From assembly GCF_030406385.1 (NCBI RefSeq), contig NZ_JAUEPM010000001.1:1-64000 (forward strand): 64,000 nt of DNA. Direction: 5' to 3'. Of this stretch, positions 19,279-27,040 are shown one piece after another. This DNA comes from Microbacterium oryzae (GTDB taxonomy: Bacteria > Actinomycetota > Actinomycetes > Actinomycetales > Microbacteriaceae). Position numbers and translations under genes: made by a program. Positions within the stretch are counted from its first letter, which is position 1; each line of letters opens with the position of its first letter. The notes beneath the pieces were generated by a model. It ran no database searches. It saw only the letters and a list, made by a program, of their open reading frames with translations, and was not told the DNA's origin.

Positions 19279-19662
19279 TCAGTGTGACCACCGGTCAACG
19301 TCTTCCTCGGCCATACGTTTGACTTCGCCAGCATGCCCTGCGCGGAGAAGCGTCGCCGCCGTTTCTCCGCCTCGATCGTCCATGGGCGAGTTCAACCACA
19401 GCGCGACATCCCAGGGATCACTGAGCACATTCCGCAACATCTCGAGGACCGGAGGCAACGCGGGCAAGGTGGCACCATCATCCGAGAACTGGAACGTCGG
19501 GAACAGGGTCTCCTCGCCGGCGATGACCGCGATCAACTCTCCACGCTCGACGAATTCTTGAAGAGCATCCACCGGCAGGTCGCCGAGCAGACGCGCTACG
19601 GACTCCGGACGGTAGAACGGTCCGAGGGCTGCGTCCCAATCGTCGATACTCGCGCCTCGCAT
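19279..19662 (-). CDS. Hypothetical protein, MbcA/ParS/Xre-antitoxin-like layout
   Basis: 127 residues, start ATG 19662 (MRGASIDDWDAALG). The N-terminal half has a helical segment ESVARLLGDLPVDALQEFVE followed by ELIAVIAGEETLFPTFQF. The C-terminal half, WDVALWLNSPMDDRGGETAA then TLLRAGHAGEVKRMAEED, resembles the toxin-binding domain of Xre/MbcA/ParS-type antitoxins. The protein at 20944 has the same order and the motif LFPSFQF. No RES-type toxin is adjacent. The open frame continues upstream through the repeat array, but that extension is an artefact of the repeats. Confidence 0.55.
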   Translation of the reverse strand: MRGASIDDWDAALGPFYRPESVARLLGDLPVDALQEFVERGELIAVIAGEETLFPTFQFSDDGATLPALPPVLEMLRNVLSDPWDVALWLNSPMDDRGGETAATLLRAGHAGEVKRMAEEDVDRWSH

Positions 19663-19754
19663 ACGAGGAAGAGTAGCCCTCCGTCCGCTACGCCGCCCCG
19701 CTCGCGCCCCTCGCCTCGCATCGCCTCCGGCGCCCGACTCGAGATCCGGGCGAC

Positions 19755-20150
19755 GCGCCACCAGATGATCCCACCCCACACAGCGCCACCAAATGGTCCC
19801 AGCCGCCAGACCGGCGCCAAGGGCGCCCGGCCCCGCGCTACCAATTGACGCCACCCCAGCAGGCGCCACCAAATGATCCCACCCCGCCAGGCGCCACCAA
19901 TTGATCCCACCCCACACAGCGCCACCAAATGATCCCAGCCGCCAGACCGGCGCCAAGGGCGCCCGGCCCCGCGCTACCAATTGACCCCACCCCAGCAGGC
20001 GCCACCAAATGATCCCACCCCGCCAGGCGCCACCAATTGATCCCACCCCACACAGCGCCACCAAATGATCCCAGCCGCCAGACCGGCGCTAAGGGCGCCC
20101 CGCCCGAGCGCCACCAAATGATCTCACCCGGGCGAGCGCCACCAACGGGG
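19755..20150. repeat. Array of about twelve copies of a 20-bp IS21-like repeat
   Basis: The motif GCGCCACCAAATGATCCCA and close variants (AATTGATCCCA, GATGATCCCA) recur every 22-35 bases, all in the same orientation. On the other strand it reads GGGATCAWTTGGTGGCGC. A related array with variant GTTCCCA ends lies at 22994-23270. Such reiterated sites resemble transposase-binding repeats of IS21-type elements, but no transposase gene is present here. Confidence 0.7.
19769..20102. repeat. 136-bp tandem repeat, about 2.5 copies
   Basis: A unit beginning TCCCACCCCACACAGCGCC starts at 19769, 19905 and 20041, exactly 136 bases apart. The first two copies are almost identical; the third is complete to about 20102 and then diverges. 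Each unit contains about five of the short 20-bp motifs, so the array has grown by larger-scale duplication. Confidence 0.85.
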
Positions 20151-20243
20151 TCATCCTGGAGCGCGCTCGCCCTGACGCTGAGACCAGATGCGGCCGCAGC
20201 CAGAAGCAGGCAGTGCACGCCCTCACCCGCGCCAGGTGGTGAT

Positions 20244-20555
20244 GTGGGGAACAACCGCCGATACGACTCCGTCGGACCCACTCTGGATCGACTCGCGCGC
20301 GACAATGAGGCCAGGGCGGTTCCGCAAGGGCTCACGCCGGAGGAGGTTCAACTTACCGGCAAGCGGAAGGACCTTCGCGAGCCGGTGCCGTGCGCTGCGC
20401 TCGTCCAGCATCGAGTCGAACGAGTCGATGCCAGGCAGGTCGACGGCGAAGTGATCGCAACTACTCCCGGTGGTGCTGTCCTCGTGCGCTGGAAGGACGA
20501 GCGCGGCCATCTGTGCCATGCCTGGCTATGGGGCGGGGCGGTTCGACCGAGGTAA
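20244..20555 (+). CDS. Small hypothetical protein
   Basis: 103 residues from GTG 20244, preceded by AGGTGG at short spacing. The C-terminal part DGEVIATTPGGAVLVRWKDE then GHLCHAWLWGGAVRP looks like a compact beta-barrel (KOW/SH3-like). No family recognised. The start is uncertain; the coding character is clear only for the last 60 residues. Confidence 0.4.
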   Translation: MGNNRRYDSVGPTLDRLARDNEARAVPQGLTPEEVQLTGKRKDLREPVPCAALVQHRVERVDARQVDGEVIATTPGGAVLVRWKDERGHLCHAWLWGGAVRPR

Positions 20556-20612
20556 CGGCTCCGTGGCGCGCCGCTCCTCCCGTGCTACTGCGCCCAACCG
20601 AGGCGGGACAAG

Positions 20613-20723
20613 TCAGCGCGCCGGGGCTTGGTTGAGGTACTCCTCAAGCATCTCAATCAGCTCATCGACGGTCGTCGCGCCGGCAACGGAGAGCAGATCG
20701 CGAACCTCGGACCAAGTGAGCAT
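20613..20723 (-). CDS. Very small hypothetical protein or gene remnant
   Basis: 36 residues, MLTWSEVRDLLSVAGATTVD then ELIEMLEEYLNQ, an amphipathic two-helix sequence. No ribosome site is obvious. It may be the tail of a lost gene. Function unknown. Confidence 0.25.
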   Translation of the reverse strand: MLTWSEVRDLLSVAGATTVDELIEMLEEYLNQAPAR

Positions 20724-20943
20724 GGCGCGAGCGTAGCGTTGAGTGAGGAGCGGTGCGCCACTCTCCATCGGCCGCCCTGCGCGCACGACACGCCGAACAG
20801 AGGCGACGATTTGAGCGCTACCCGGGCGGCACCGACATTTGCTCATATACGAGCCAATCTCGCTCCCCTCGCACGCAGTAACTCCCGGTCAAGCGGCATA
20901 TCCCGGCGCAGAGCTCTCCGCTTCACACCGTAGCATCGAGGCC

Positions 20944-21600
20944 ATGAATCATGATGCGCCCCGCGAAGAACCGGAAGCCGCGGAGCGAGCTTCCGCGGTT
21001 GAGCGCCAAGCGTTCGAGCGCTTGTACGCGGCGCTGCAACGTCTGGGCGGAAACACCGATTGGCTCGTGGAAGGGCTGACCGAAGCACTCCTGCGCATTC
21101 CGCCCGTTCAGAAGGACGGGCTGAGCGAGCGGCAGGAGCAGTTCCTGATCGAGGTGGGCGTGTTCACCGCTGACAAGCTCGACGAGGCACGATCGGACGT
21201 AGCGAGAGGAGCCCTACAACTGAGCGCCGCGAGAGCCTTCCTGACCCACATCTCAAGCATGATGTCGCTCGACGACGTCGTCGCCTACCTCGGGTGGACC
21301 GAGGAGGCCGTGCGAGCGGCAGTGAGAGAGGATCGGCTTTACGCGGTCGAGATCGCGGGCCGCCTGCTGTTCCCCTCCTTCCAGTTCACCCTGCTCTTCG
21401 GTGAGAAGCTGCTCCCCGGGCTGAGCGAGATCATCAAGGCAGCCAAACGCCGCTGGACCTGGCAGGACTTCAGTGCCTTCATGTCGACGCCGCAGGAGGA
21501 TCTGATCTCCAGGGGACGGCAGACGCCCACCGAGTACCTTCGCTGGGGCGGCCCCGTGGACCGAGTCGCGCAGATGATCGACGAGTCGGGCTGGCGGTGA
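20944..21600 (+). CDS. Hypothetical protein with C-terminal MbcA/ParS-like region
   Basis: 218 residues. Residues 1-100 are helical and charged. From about residue 95, MSLDDVVAYLGWTEEAVRAA then GRLLFPSFQF resembles a helix-turn-helix/excisionase-like segment. The end, FMSTPQEDLISRGRQTPTEY then GGPVDRVAQMIDESGW, resembles the toxin-binding half of Xre/MbcA-type antitoxins. It shares this layout with the protein at 19279. It could be a regulator or an antitoxin without its toxin. Confidence 0.55.
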   Translation: MNHDAPREEPEAAERASAVERQAFERLYAALQRLGGNTDWLVEGLTEALLRIPPVQKDGLSERQEQFLIEVGVFTADKLDEARSDVARGALQLSAARAFLTHISSMMSLDDVVAYLGWTEEAVRAAVREDRLYAVEIAGRLLFPSFQFTLLFGEKLLPGLSEIIKAAKRRWTWQDFSAFMSTPQEDLISRGRQTPTEYLRWGGPVDRVAQMIDESGWR

Positions 21601-21648
21601 AAATCTCCGCCGGTGCGCCGCGAGGCGCAAGCAGCGCCGCGAGAGCGA

Positions 21649-22236
21649 ATGACGGTGACTGAGCCAGCAGAACGACCCGGCTCGCCCGCAGGACGGGTGA
21701 AACTGATCGATAAGACCGCGCGTTGTTACGCGAACGAGGAGCACCGGCGCAGCGGAAGGCGGCTGCCACCCTGGGGCGATCGGTCTGAGGAACAACAGAA
21801 GGTGCTCATCGAGGAGATCACCCGCGTCTTCCAGGCGATAGACGAAGCTCAACGGACCGTCGCGGTAAGTGAGCCCGCTAAGGCAGATCCGCTGGCGTTC
21901 CCGGCCTCGGAGGACGACCAGTTCCCGTACGACGGCGAAGGCTCCTGGCCGTACGGGCTTGAGAGCGGACGATACGACGACGATCTGGACGCACTTTTGA
22001 CTTCCCGTGGCTGGACTTCGGACAGATCGTGGAAGGAAGACGTAGTTGTGGACCAGTGGCTCCTGACGTTCGGTCCCGATCACTACGGGCGCACGAAAGA
22101 GACGGTCATTACCTGCAATGACCGCAATGCCGACCTCTTCACTGTCCAGCTCGCCGGCGTCGTGAGCTTCGGCACCGACATGACGCGCGACGAGCTTCTA
22201 GGGACCCTCGACGCGCTCGAGGCGCACCGGCCATAG
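21649..22236 (+). CDS. Hypothetical protein
   Basis: 195 residues from ATG 21649 (an in-frame GTG at 21613 is possible). The N-terminus has a basic helix region (KLIDKTARCYANEEHRRSGR). The C-terminal half, LDALLTSRGWTSDRSWKEDV then DQWLLTFGPDHYGRTKETV and FTVQLAGVVSFGTDMTRDEL, looks like a compact alpha/beta domain. It sits 48 bases behind the previous gene and may share its transcript. Family not recognised. Confidence 0.55.
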   Translation: MTVTEPAERPGSPAGRVKLIDKTARCYANEEHRRSGRRLPPWGDRSEEQQKVLIEEITRVFQAIDEAQRTVAVSEPAKADPLAFPASEDDQFPYDGEGSWPYGLESGRYDDDLDALLTSRGWTSDRSWKEDVVVDQWLLTFGPDHYGRTKETVITCNDRNADLFTVQLAGVVSFGTDMTRDELLGTLDALEAHRP

Positions 22237-22314
22237 ACGCGACACCGCACCCCGGCTTACCCGGCTTGCAGACCGCAGACGCGGAGGACTTCCGAGACGG
22301 ATATCACCTACGCC

Positions 22315-22981
22315 GTGCACAACGTGTTTCGCATTAGCCTCCGCGGCGCCGCGCGTATCGATGGTGTCCATACCGCCTCAGGCGTCACCGTGGCCACCGC
22401 CGAAGCTCTCGGGTCACTCGCCTACGCCGAAGACGCTCAGGGCAGCGCCGTGGTCGTCATCGACGAGAACGCGGTGCGCGTCGCCTGTCAGCTCGCCGGC
22501 TACGACGTCGGAGCGCGGAACGACCCCTCGCTGCGGAACCCCGACCACGGAGCGCACAGGGTTTCACCCCGAGCGAGACGACGGTCACGCACATAACGAT
22601 CATGCTCGCCCGCACGAGGACGTTCTTCGACGCGTTTAGACCGGTCACGAAGGACGGCTTCATCTTCACCGACCCTGAACTCTTCCTGCACCGCGATCGA
22701 GGCGGCTAAAGGAATCTGGTCGATTCCGGTGACGGCGACTTCCTCACGGCCGACACGCTCTGGGACATGAAGATCTCCGCGAACAAGCCGACGAAGGATC
22801 ACACGCTCCAGCTCCTGATGTACTTCCTGATGGGACAGACCTCTGGCCCCCGGGGTTCGCACACCTGACGCATGTGGGGCTGATCAACCCCCACCTGGGC
22901 ACCGTGCATCGCCTAGCCGTCGCCGGTGTGCCCAGTGACACCATCAACCTGATCCGTTGCGACGTAGGGTACGAGTCGTAA
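22315..22981 (+). pseudogene. Frameshifted actinobacterial unknown gene, possible PD-(D/E)XK-like domain
   Basis: Pieces in successive frames read NVFRISLRGAARIDGVHTAS, then RTRTFFDAFRPVTKDGFIFT, then VDSGDGDFLTADTLWDMKIS with KDHTLQLLMYFLMGQTSG, then LTHVGLINPHLGTVHRLAVA to a stop at 22981. Joined, they make one protein of over 220 residues of a conserved actinobacterial type I know only as hypothetical. The D...WDMK pattern recalls PD-(D/E)XK nucleases, which is speculative. At least three frame changes, so the gene is dead. Confidence 0.5.
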
Positions 22982-22993
22982 GCTTCGGGCCCG

Positions 22994-23270
22994 AGTGCCA
23001 CCGATTGGTCCCACTCGGCAGGACCCGATCACCCCCGGTCTTCGCGTCAGCTACGTCAACGCGCAGCGGTAGCAACGGTCCCAGTCAGACCGCCACCAGT
23101 TGTTCCCACGCGAGGGTCCCCGGCGCCACCGATTGTTCCCAGCAGGGAGTCGCGACGGACCAGGGCGCCACCTTTTGTTCCCATCAGGAGTCCGTTACGG
23201 AAGGCCGGCGCCACCGTATGTTGCCTCTGCTCCCGCACGCGGAGAGCAGAGGCGCCATCAATTGTTCCCA
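22994..23270. repeat. Second array of the IS21-like repeat, six copies
   Basis: Copies begin near 22994, 23091, 23124, 23164, 23208 and 23252, with the core GCCACCRATTGTTCCCA and variants. The orientation is the same as in the array at 19755-20150, so the two flank about 2.8 kb as direct rather than inverted blocks. Spacing is looser and sequence more degenerate than in the first array. Confidence 0.65.
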
Positions 23271-23401
23271 CGGCTGCTGAGGTGGCAGCGCGGTTGAGCA
23301 CCTCGGCTGCGCGGGGCGGCGGCCGCCGCGACAGCGCGCAACCCCTTCCGCCATCCCGTGGCGCGCCGATAGAGACGGGGGGGGGAGGATCAAGGCCAGA
23401 A

Positions 23402-23518
23402 GGAGGGCTTCATGCCGGACGCGATGCCGCGCGCGAGCGACGCGTCGAGCACATCCTTCGGAATCTATACGGACAGATCGGCGAGCGGAACTCCTACGGC
23501 CACGATCCCCGCGATGTG
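23402..23518 (+). pseudogene. Remnant of a DUF2188 gene
   Basis: The frame reads AGRDAARERRVEHILRNLYG then QIGERNSYGHDPRDV, matching the C-terminal half of the intact DUF2188 protein at 12021 (QIGERNSYGNDPRGV). The N-terminal half and start are missing. Confidence 0.7.
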
Positions 23519-23596
23519 TCCCGCCGGCTGAGGTCGCGGATCCTGTCCATGAGAGTTCGCTCGAACAGGGCCCCCTTCGCTGCATACACTCATGCC

Positions 23597-24103
23597 GTGG
23601 GCAAACACGAGAAGCTCATCGAGCAGGCGCAGGCGCACCTCGATGAGGGCGAGACGGTGGATTGGTCGGTCTTCGGCTTGTACGAGGCCATGCGCCTGGG
23701 CAATAAGGTCGCTCGGAACGGGGTGCTGATCGCGACGGACCGGAGAGTTCTCTTCTATGCCAAGCGCCTCGGCGGCTACGACCTGGAGTCCTTCCCGTAC
23801 CGGAACATCTCGTCGTTCGAATCGGGGAAGTCGCTCACTGGGAGCAATGTGACCTTCTTCGCATCCGGCAACCAGGTCCGCGTCAAGATGATCCAACCCG
23901 ACGGCGCCGTCACGAAGCTGGTCGAGCTCGTTCGGCAGCGTATGTCCGCACCCGCGGCCCCTGTCGGCACGGCGCCGGGGACGAGCGGCGGCACGGAGGA
24001 CGTCATCGCTCAGATCGAGCAGCTCGGGAAGCTCCGGGACGCCGGCGTCCTCACGGAGGAGGAGTTCGCGACCAAGAAGGCGGAGATGCTCGGCCGTCTA
24101 TGA
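23597..24103 (+). CDS. PH-like and SHOCT domain protein
   Basis: 168 residues from GTG 23597. Residues about 10-112 form a bacterial PH-like domain (NGVLIATDRRVLFYAKRLGG then YDLESFPYRNISSFESGKSL and NQVRVKM). After an Ala/Pro-rich linker, the last 35 residues are a SHOCT module, IEQLGKLRDAGVLTEEEFAT then KKAEMLGRL. Such proteins are cytosolic and may bind partner oligomers; no enzyme role is known. It stands between the repeat zone and the arsenic island. Confidence 0.8.
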   Translation: MGKHEKLIEQAQAHLDEGETVDWSVFGLYEAMRLGNKVARNGVLIATDRRVLFYAKRLGGYDLESFPYRNISSFESGKSLTGSNVTFFASGNQVRVKMIQPDGAVTKLVELVRQRMSAPAAPVGTAPGTSGGTEDVIAQIEQLGKLRDAGVLTEEEFATKKAEMLGRL

Positions 24104-24295
24104 CGCCTCGCCTCGCTCGCGCTCCGTACATCCGCCTGCGAGAGTGGCGGCTTGTGCGGACGCTTCGCTCTCAGCTCCTGTCTGGGAATCGTTCGCCCGA
24201 TGCAACCGGCGTCTGTGGCCGCAGCGACGTAGGCGGACGCCCAGTGAGAACCAGCAACCCCGGAAGCTGCACCAGGAGCGTGACTTTCCCGCTCG

Positions 24296-25597
24296 TCAGT
24301 GCTGCAGTTCGAGGCGGGGTGTGAGCTGCACCAGCTGGGTGGGGGCGGCGCAGCAGCTGCCAGCTGCAGCTCCGAAGTCGCCTGCTCCCCCGCATACCCC
24401 GGTGTCCGGGAGGACGAGCTCGTTGCGCGCGGCTGCTTCGTGGTCGCCTGCGAGGTGCGCTGCGACGCTCCGGGCCTGTTCGTATCCGGTGAGGGCGAGG
24501 AACGTCGGGGCGCGGCCGTAGCTCTTGGCTCCGATGATGAAGAACCCCGGTTCGGGCTGGGCGAGCTGGCGAGCCCCGGTGGCTCCGACGGAGCCGCAGG
24601 AGTGGATGTTCGGGTCGATCTCGCTGGCGATGCCGGCGACAGCTTCGAAGGCGGGGTCGAGGCTGGTCCGAAGCTCGGCGAGCATGGCGGTGTCGGGGCG
24701 GAAGCCGGTGAGAGCGAACACGCGGGCGACACCCCCGATCCCCCGTCCGTCGTCTGCGGTGATCGTGATGCCGTCCTGGTCGTGGCGGATCTCGTCGACG
24801 CGGAAACCGGTGACGACATGCACGTGGCCCTGCCCCACGGCCCTCTGTGCGCGGGTACCGAGCGCCCCTCGCTCGGGGAGCTCGTCGGCTCCGCCGCCGA
24901 AGACGTTCGTCGTGGACGCGCGTCGGAGCAGCCAGGTCACACGGGTTCCGGGGGTCTTCCGGGCGAGGTCTACGAGGCGGAGGACCGCATGTGTAGCGGA
25001 GTGCCCCGAGCCGACGACCACGACGTGCTGGCCGGCGAGGTCGGAGACGTCGTCCGGGATGCGGTAGGAGATGGCATCTCCCGTGGCGTGTTCTCCGAGG
25101 GCCGGAAGCCCGTTCGCCCCGGCGGGGTTCGGGTGCGCCCAGGTGCCGGAGGCGTCCAGGACGGCGCGGGCACGGTAGCGGTCTTCACGCCCGAGCTCGT
25201 CAACGGTGTGCACGACGAGGGGTGCGTTCTTCCGCCCGCTGTCGACGACTTTGTCCCGTCCCGCGCGGCTGATGCCCGTGACGGTGATCCCTGTGCGGAC
25301 ACGCTCCCCGAGGGCGGCTGCGAGCGGGCGGAGATAGGTGTCGACCCACTGGGCACCGGTCGGGTAGCCAGACGCCGGCGCAGTCCAGCCGGACCTCTCG
25401 AGAAGGTGCCGGGACGCGGTGTCGATCAGCTCGGGCCAGGCCGAGAACAGCCTCACGTGTCCCCACTCCGTCACCGCCGCCCCGGCTGCAGGTCCCCGCT
25501 CGAGCACGATGACGTCCTGGTCACGCTGGACGAGGTGCGCGGCCGCGGCTAGTCCCTGAGGGCCGGCGCCGATGACGACGATGGGAAGGTCCGACAT
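24296..25597 (-). CDS. arsO: ArsO-like flavin-binding oxidoreductase of the arsenic island
   Basis: 433 residues. FAD-binding GxGxxG appears as VIGAGPQGLAAAAHL near the N-terminus and a second NAD(P)-binding GxGxxA/S as VVVGSGHSATHAVL at about residue 200. This is the layout of flavin monooxygenases. The tail has a vicinal Cys pair (AGSCCAAPTQ). ArsO genes occur in Streptomyces ars clusters with arsT and arsB; their exact reaction is unproven. ATG 25597 has GGAG upstream. Transcribed away from arsR across an ArsR-type operator. Confidence 0.8.
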   Translation of the reverse strand: MSDLPIVVIGAGPQGLAAAAHLVQRDQDVIVLERGPAAGAAVTEWGHVRLFSAWPELIDTASRHLLERSGWTAPASGYPTGAQWVDTYLRPLAAALGERVRTGITVTGISRAGRDKVVDSGRKNAPLVVHTVDELGREDRYRARAVLDASGTWAHPNPAGANGLPALGEHATGDAISYRIPDDVSDLAGQHVVVVGSGHSATHAVLRLVDLARKTPGTRVTWLLRRASTTNVFGGGADELPERGALGTRAQRAVGQGHVHVVTGFRVDEIRHDQDGITITADDGRGIGGVARVFALTGFRPDTAMLAELRTSLDPAFEAVAGIASEIDPNIHSCGSVGATGARQLAQPEPGFFIIGAKSYGRAPTFLALTGYEQARSVAAHLAGDHEAAARNELVLPDTGVCGGAGDFGAAAGSCCAAPTQLVQLTPRLELQH

Positions 25598-25609
25598 GCT
25601 CACTCCTCA

Positions 25610-25627
25610 CATTGAGAAATTTCAATG
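25610..25627. promoter_or_regulatory. Probable ArsR operator
   Basis: CATTGAGAAATTTCAATG has 7 of 9 pairs matching, including ATTGA...TCAAT arms, typical of ArsR sites. It lies 13 bases upstream of the arsO start and 59 upstream of arsR, placed to control both divergent genes. Confidence 0.65.
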
Positions 25628-25685
25628 CGACACTATTCGGCATCTATCGAAGGATGTCAATACGTGTCAGGATGGAGGCGTGAAC

Positions 25686-26030
25686 ATGCCCCTGATCGTC
25701 GACGCCGCAACCGAGTCGTCCTGCTGCGCCCCGCGCATCACCTCTGCGCTCAGCGATGAGGATGCAGAGCACCTCGCGAAGGTCTTCAAGGCGCTCGGGG
25801 ACGCGACCCGGGTGAAGCTGCTGTCGCTGATTGCGGCGGGCGAGGGCGGTGAGGCCTGTATCTGCGATCTCACCGAGCCGGTCGGGCTGTCCCAGGGCAC
25901 GGTCTCGCATCACATGAAGCTTCTCACCGACGCGGGCCTGGTAACCCGCCAGCAGCGCGGCAAGTGGGCGCACTTCTCCGTCGCCGACGGGGCGCTGGAA
26001 TCCGCTGCGGCAGCCCTTCGCGTCGAGTGA
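25686..26030 (+). CDS. arsR: ArsR family arsenic-responsive repressor
   Basis: 114 residues. The winged helix-turn-helix is seen in FKALGDATRVKLLSLI and LSQGTVSHHMKLLTDAGLV. The As(III)-sensing Cys pair is CIC in EACICDLTEPV, preceded by an extra SSCCAP near the N-terminus. ATG 25686 is preferred because GGAGG lies 7 bases upstream; a GTG 6 bases earlier is also open. As(III) binding would release DNA. Confidence 0.9.
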   Translation: MPLIVDAATESSCCAPRITSALSDEDAEHLAKVFKALGDATRVKLLSLIAAGEGGEACICDLTEPVGLSQGTVSHHMKLLTDAGLVTRQQRGKWAHFSVADGALESAAAALRVE

Positions 26031-26533
26031 GCGCGATAGAGGTCCGCCCGTTCCGCCCCGCGGACTGGTCGGCGGTCGAGGAGATCTACCGGCACGGCAT
26101 CGCCACGGGGCATGCGACGTTCGAGGAGCACCCGCCCACGTGGGAGGAGTTCGACCGAGGGAAGATCCCCGGTCTTCGGTTCGTCGCGGACATCGAGGGG
26201 CGCCTGGCCGGGTGGGTGGCTGCGTCTCCAGTCTCGTCCCGCGCGGCCTACCGCGGAGTCATCGAGCACTCCGTCTACATCCACCCGGCCGCTCAGGGGC
26301 AGGGTGTCGCGCGGGTGCTGCTTGCCGAGTTCCTCGAGGCGTCCGACGCCGCGGGATTCTGGATGGTGCAGTCGAGCATCTTCCCCGAGAACACCGTCAG
26401 CATTGCTCTCCACGAACGGGCTGGATTCCGGCGCGTGGGCGTGCGGGAGCGCATCGCCCTCATGACGTACGGTCCCCTCGCCGGCACCTGGCGGGACACG
26501 GTCCTCTTCGAGCGGCGACGCCCCGCGGAGTGA
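26027..26533 (+). CDS. arsN1: ArsN1-type GNAT acetyltransferase (arsinothricin/phosphinothricin)
   Basis: 168 residues. It begins AIEVRPFRPADWSAVEEIY and has EHSVYIHPAAQGQGVARVLL (acetyl-CoA motif A), then ENTVSIALHERAGFRRVGVR and GTWRDTVLFERR. This is the phosphinothricin acetyltransferase subfamily. Members in ars clusters are named ArsN1 and acetylate the amino group of arsinothricin, an organoarsenical antibiotic. GTG 26027 overlaps the arsR stop (GTGA), so it is co-regulated by arsenic. The substrate is inferred from family and context. Confidence 0.82.
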   Translation: MSAIEVRPFRPADWSAVEEIYRHGIATGHATFEEHPPTWEEFDRGKIPGLRFVADIEGRLAGWVAASPVSSRAAYRGVIEHSVYIHPAAQGQGVARVLLAEFLEASDAAGFWMVQSSIFPENTVSIALHERAGFRRVGVRERIALMTYGPLAGTWRDTVLFERRRPAE

Positions 26534-26543
26534 GACCGCGACG

Positions 26544-26945
26544 TCAGGCGGTAAGGCGCGCGGCAAGGGCTCGGACGTGCGCCGCCACGTCATCCCGCAG
26601 GCCCCGCACCTCGTCTGCTTCCCAGTTCGCAGGGTCGGGAAAAGACCACTCCACGAGCTCCCCGCGCACCGGGCCGGGCAGGGGAAGGCCGGGCTTCATG
26701 AGCACGACGACGTCTGCGTCCTGGAGGTCCTCCGGCGTGACCAAGCGAGGCTTCGCCGCGGTGGTGTCGATGCCGAGTTCGGCGAGCGAGGAGGCGATCG
26801 CGGGGTTGATGGCATCCGCGGGAGCGATGCCAGCGCTCATGGCCGCGAGGCGCTCATCATCGAGGTGCGTCAGCAGATGCGCGCCGAGCTGAGAGCGACC
26901 GGCGTTGTGCTTGCAGATAAACAGAATACTCTTCGGCTTCGTCAT
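26544..26945 (-). CDS. Arsenate reductase-like LMW phosphatase lacking the distal Cys pair
   Basis: 133 residues. The P-loop is FICKHNAGRSQLGAHLL (Cx5R) and the Asp loop is SFPDPANW, as in low-molecular-weight phosphatase-type arsenate reductases. Where the other two ArsC domains in this island have GCGDxCP, this one has LMKPGLPLPGPV with no Cys. It may use mycothiol/mycoredoxin, or dephosphorylate something else. ATG 26945 has AAGGA 7 bases upstream. Convergent with arsN1, 10 bases between stops. Confidence 0.75.
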   Translation of the reverse strand: MTKPKSILFICKHNAGRSQLGAHLLTHLDDERLAAMSAGIAPADAINPAIASSLAELGIDTTAAKPRLVTPEDLQDADVVVLMKPGLPLPGPVRGELVEWSFPDPANWEADEVRGLRDDVAAHVRALAARLTA

Positions 26946-27040
26946 ACCCATGTCCTTCAGTGTGGGGACGCGGATGACGAGCGGGTGAACCCGTCGTCGA
27001 CAGAGTTGCGCACTACATAGACTGTTGTCAATATAGAAGC

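Noticed and set aside
19663-20335. Trp/Gly-rich frames through the repeat array, some extending the gene at 19279
   Set aside because: The reading is produced by the 136-bp and 20-bp repeats (period not tied to codons); the real protein starts at 19662.
19755-23270. Possible CRISPR arrays
   Set aside because: Repeats are imperfect, spacing is irregular, the intervening sequences are themselves repeated, and no cas gene is near.
27021-27040. A second ArsR operator before arsT
   Set aside because: TTGTCAATAT is only half-site-like; no convincing inverted partner was found by eye.
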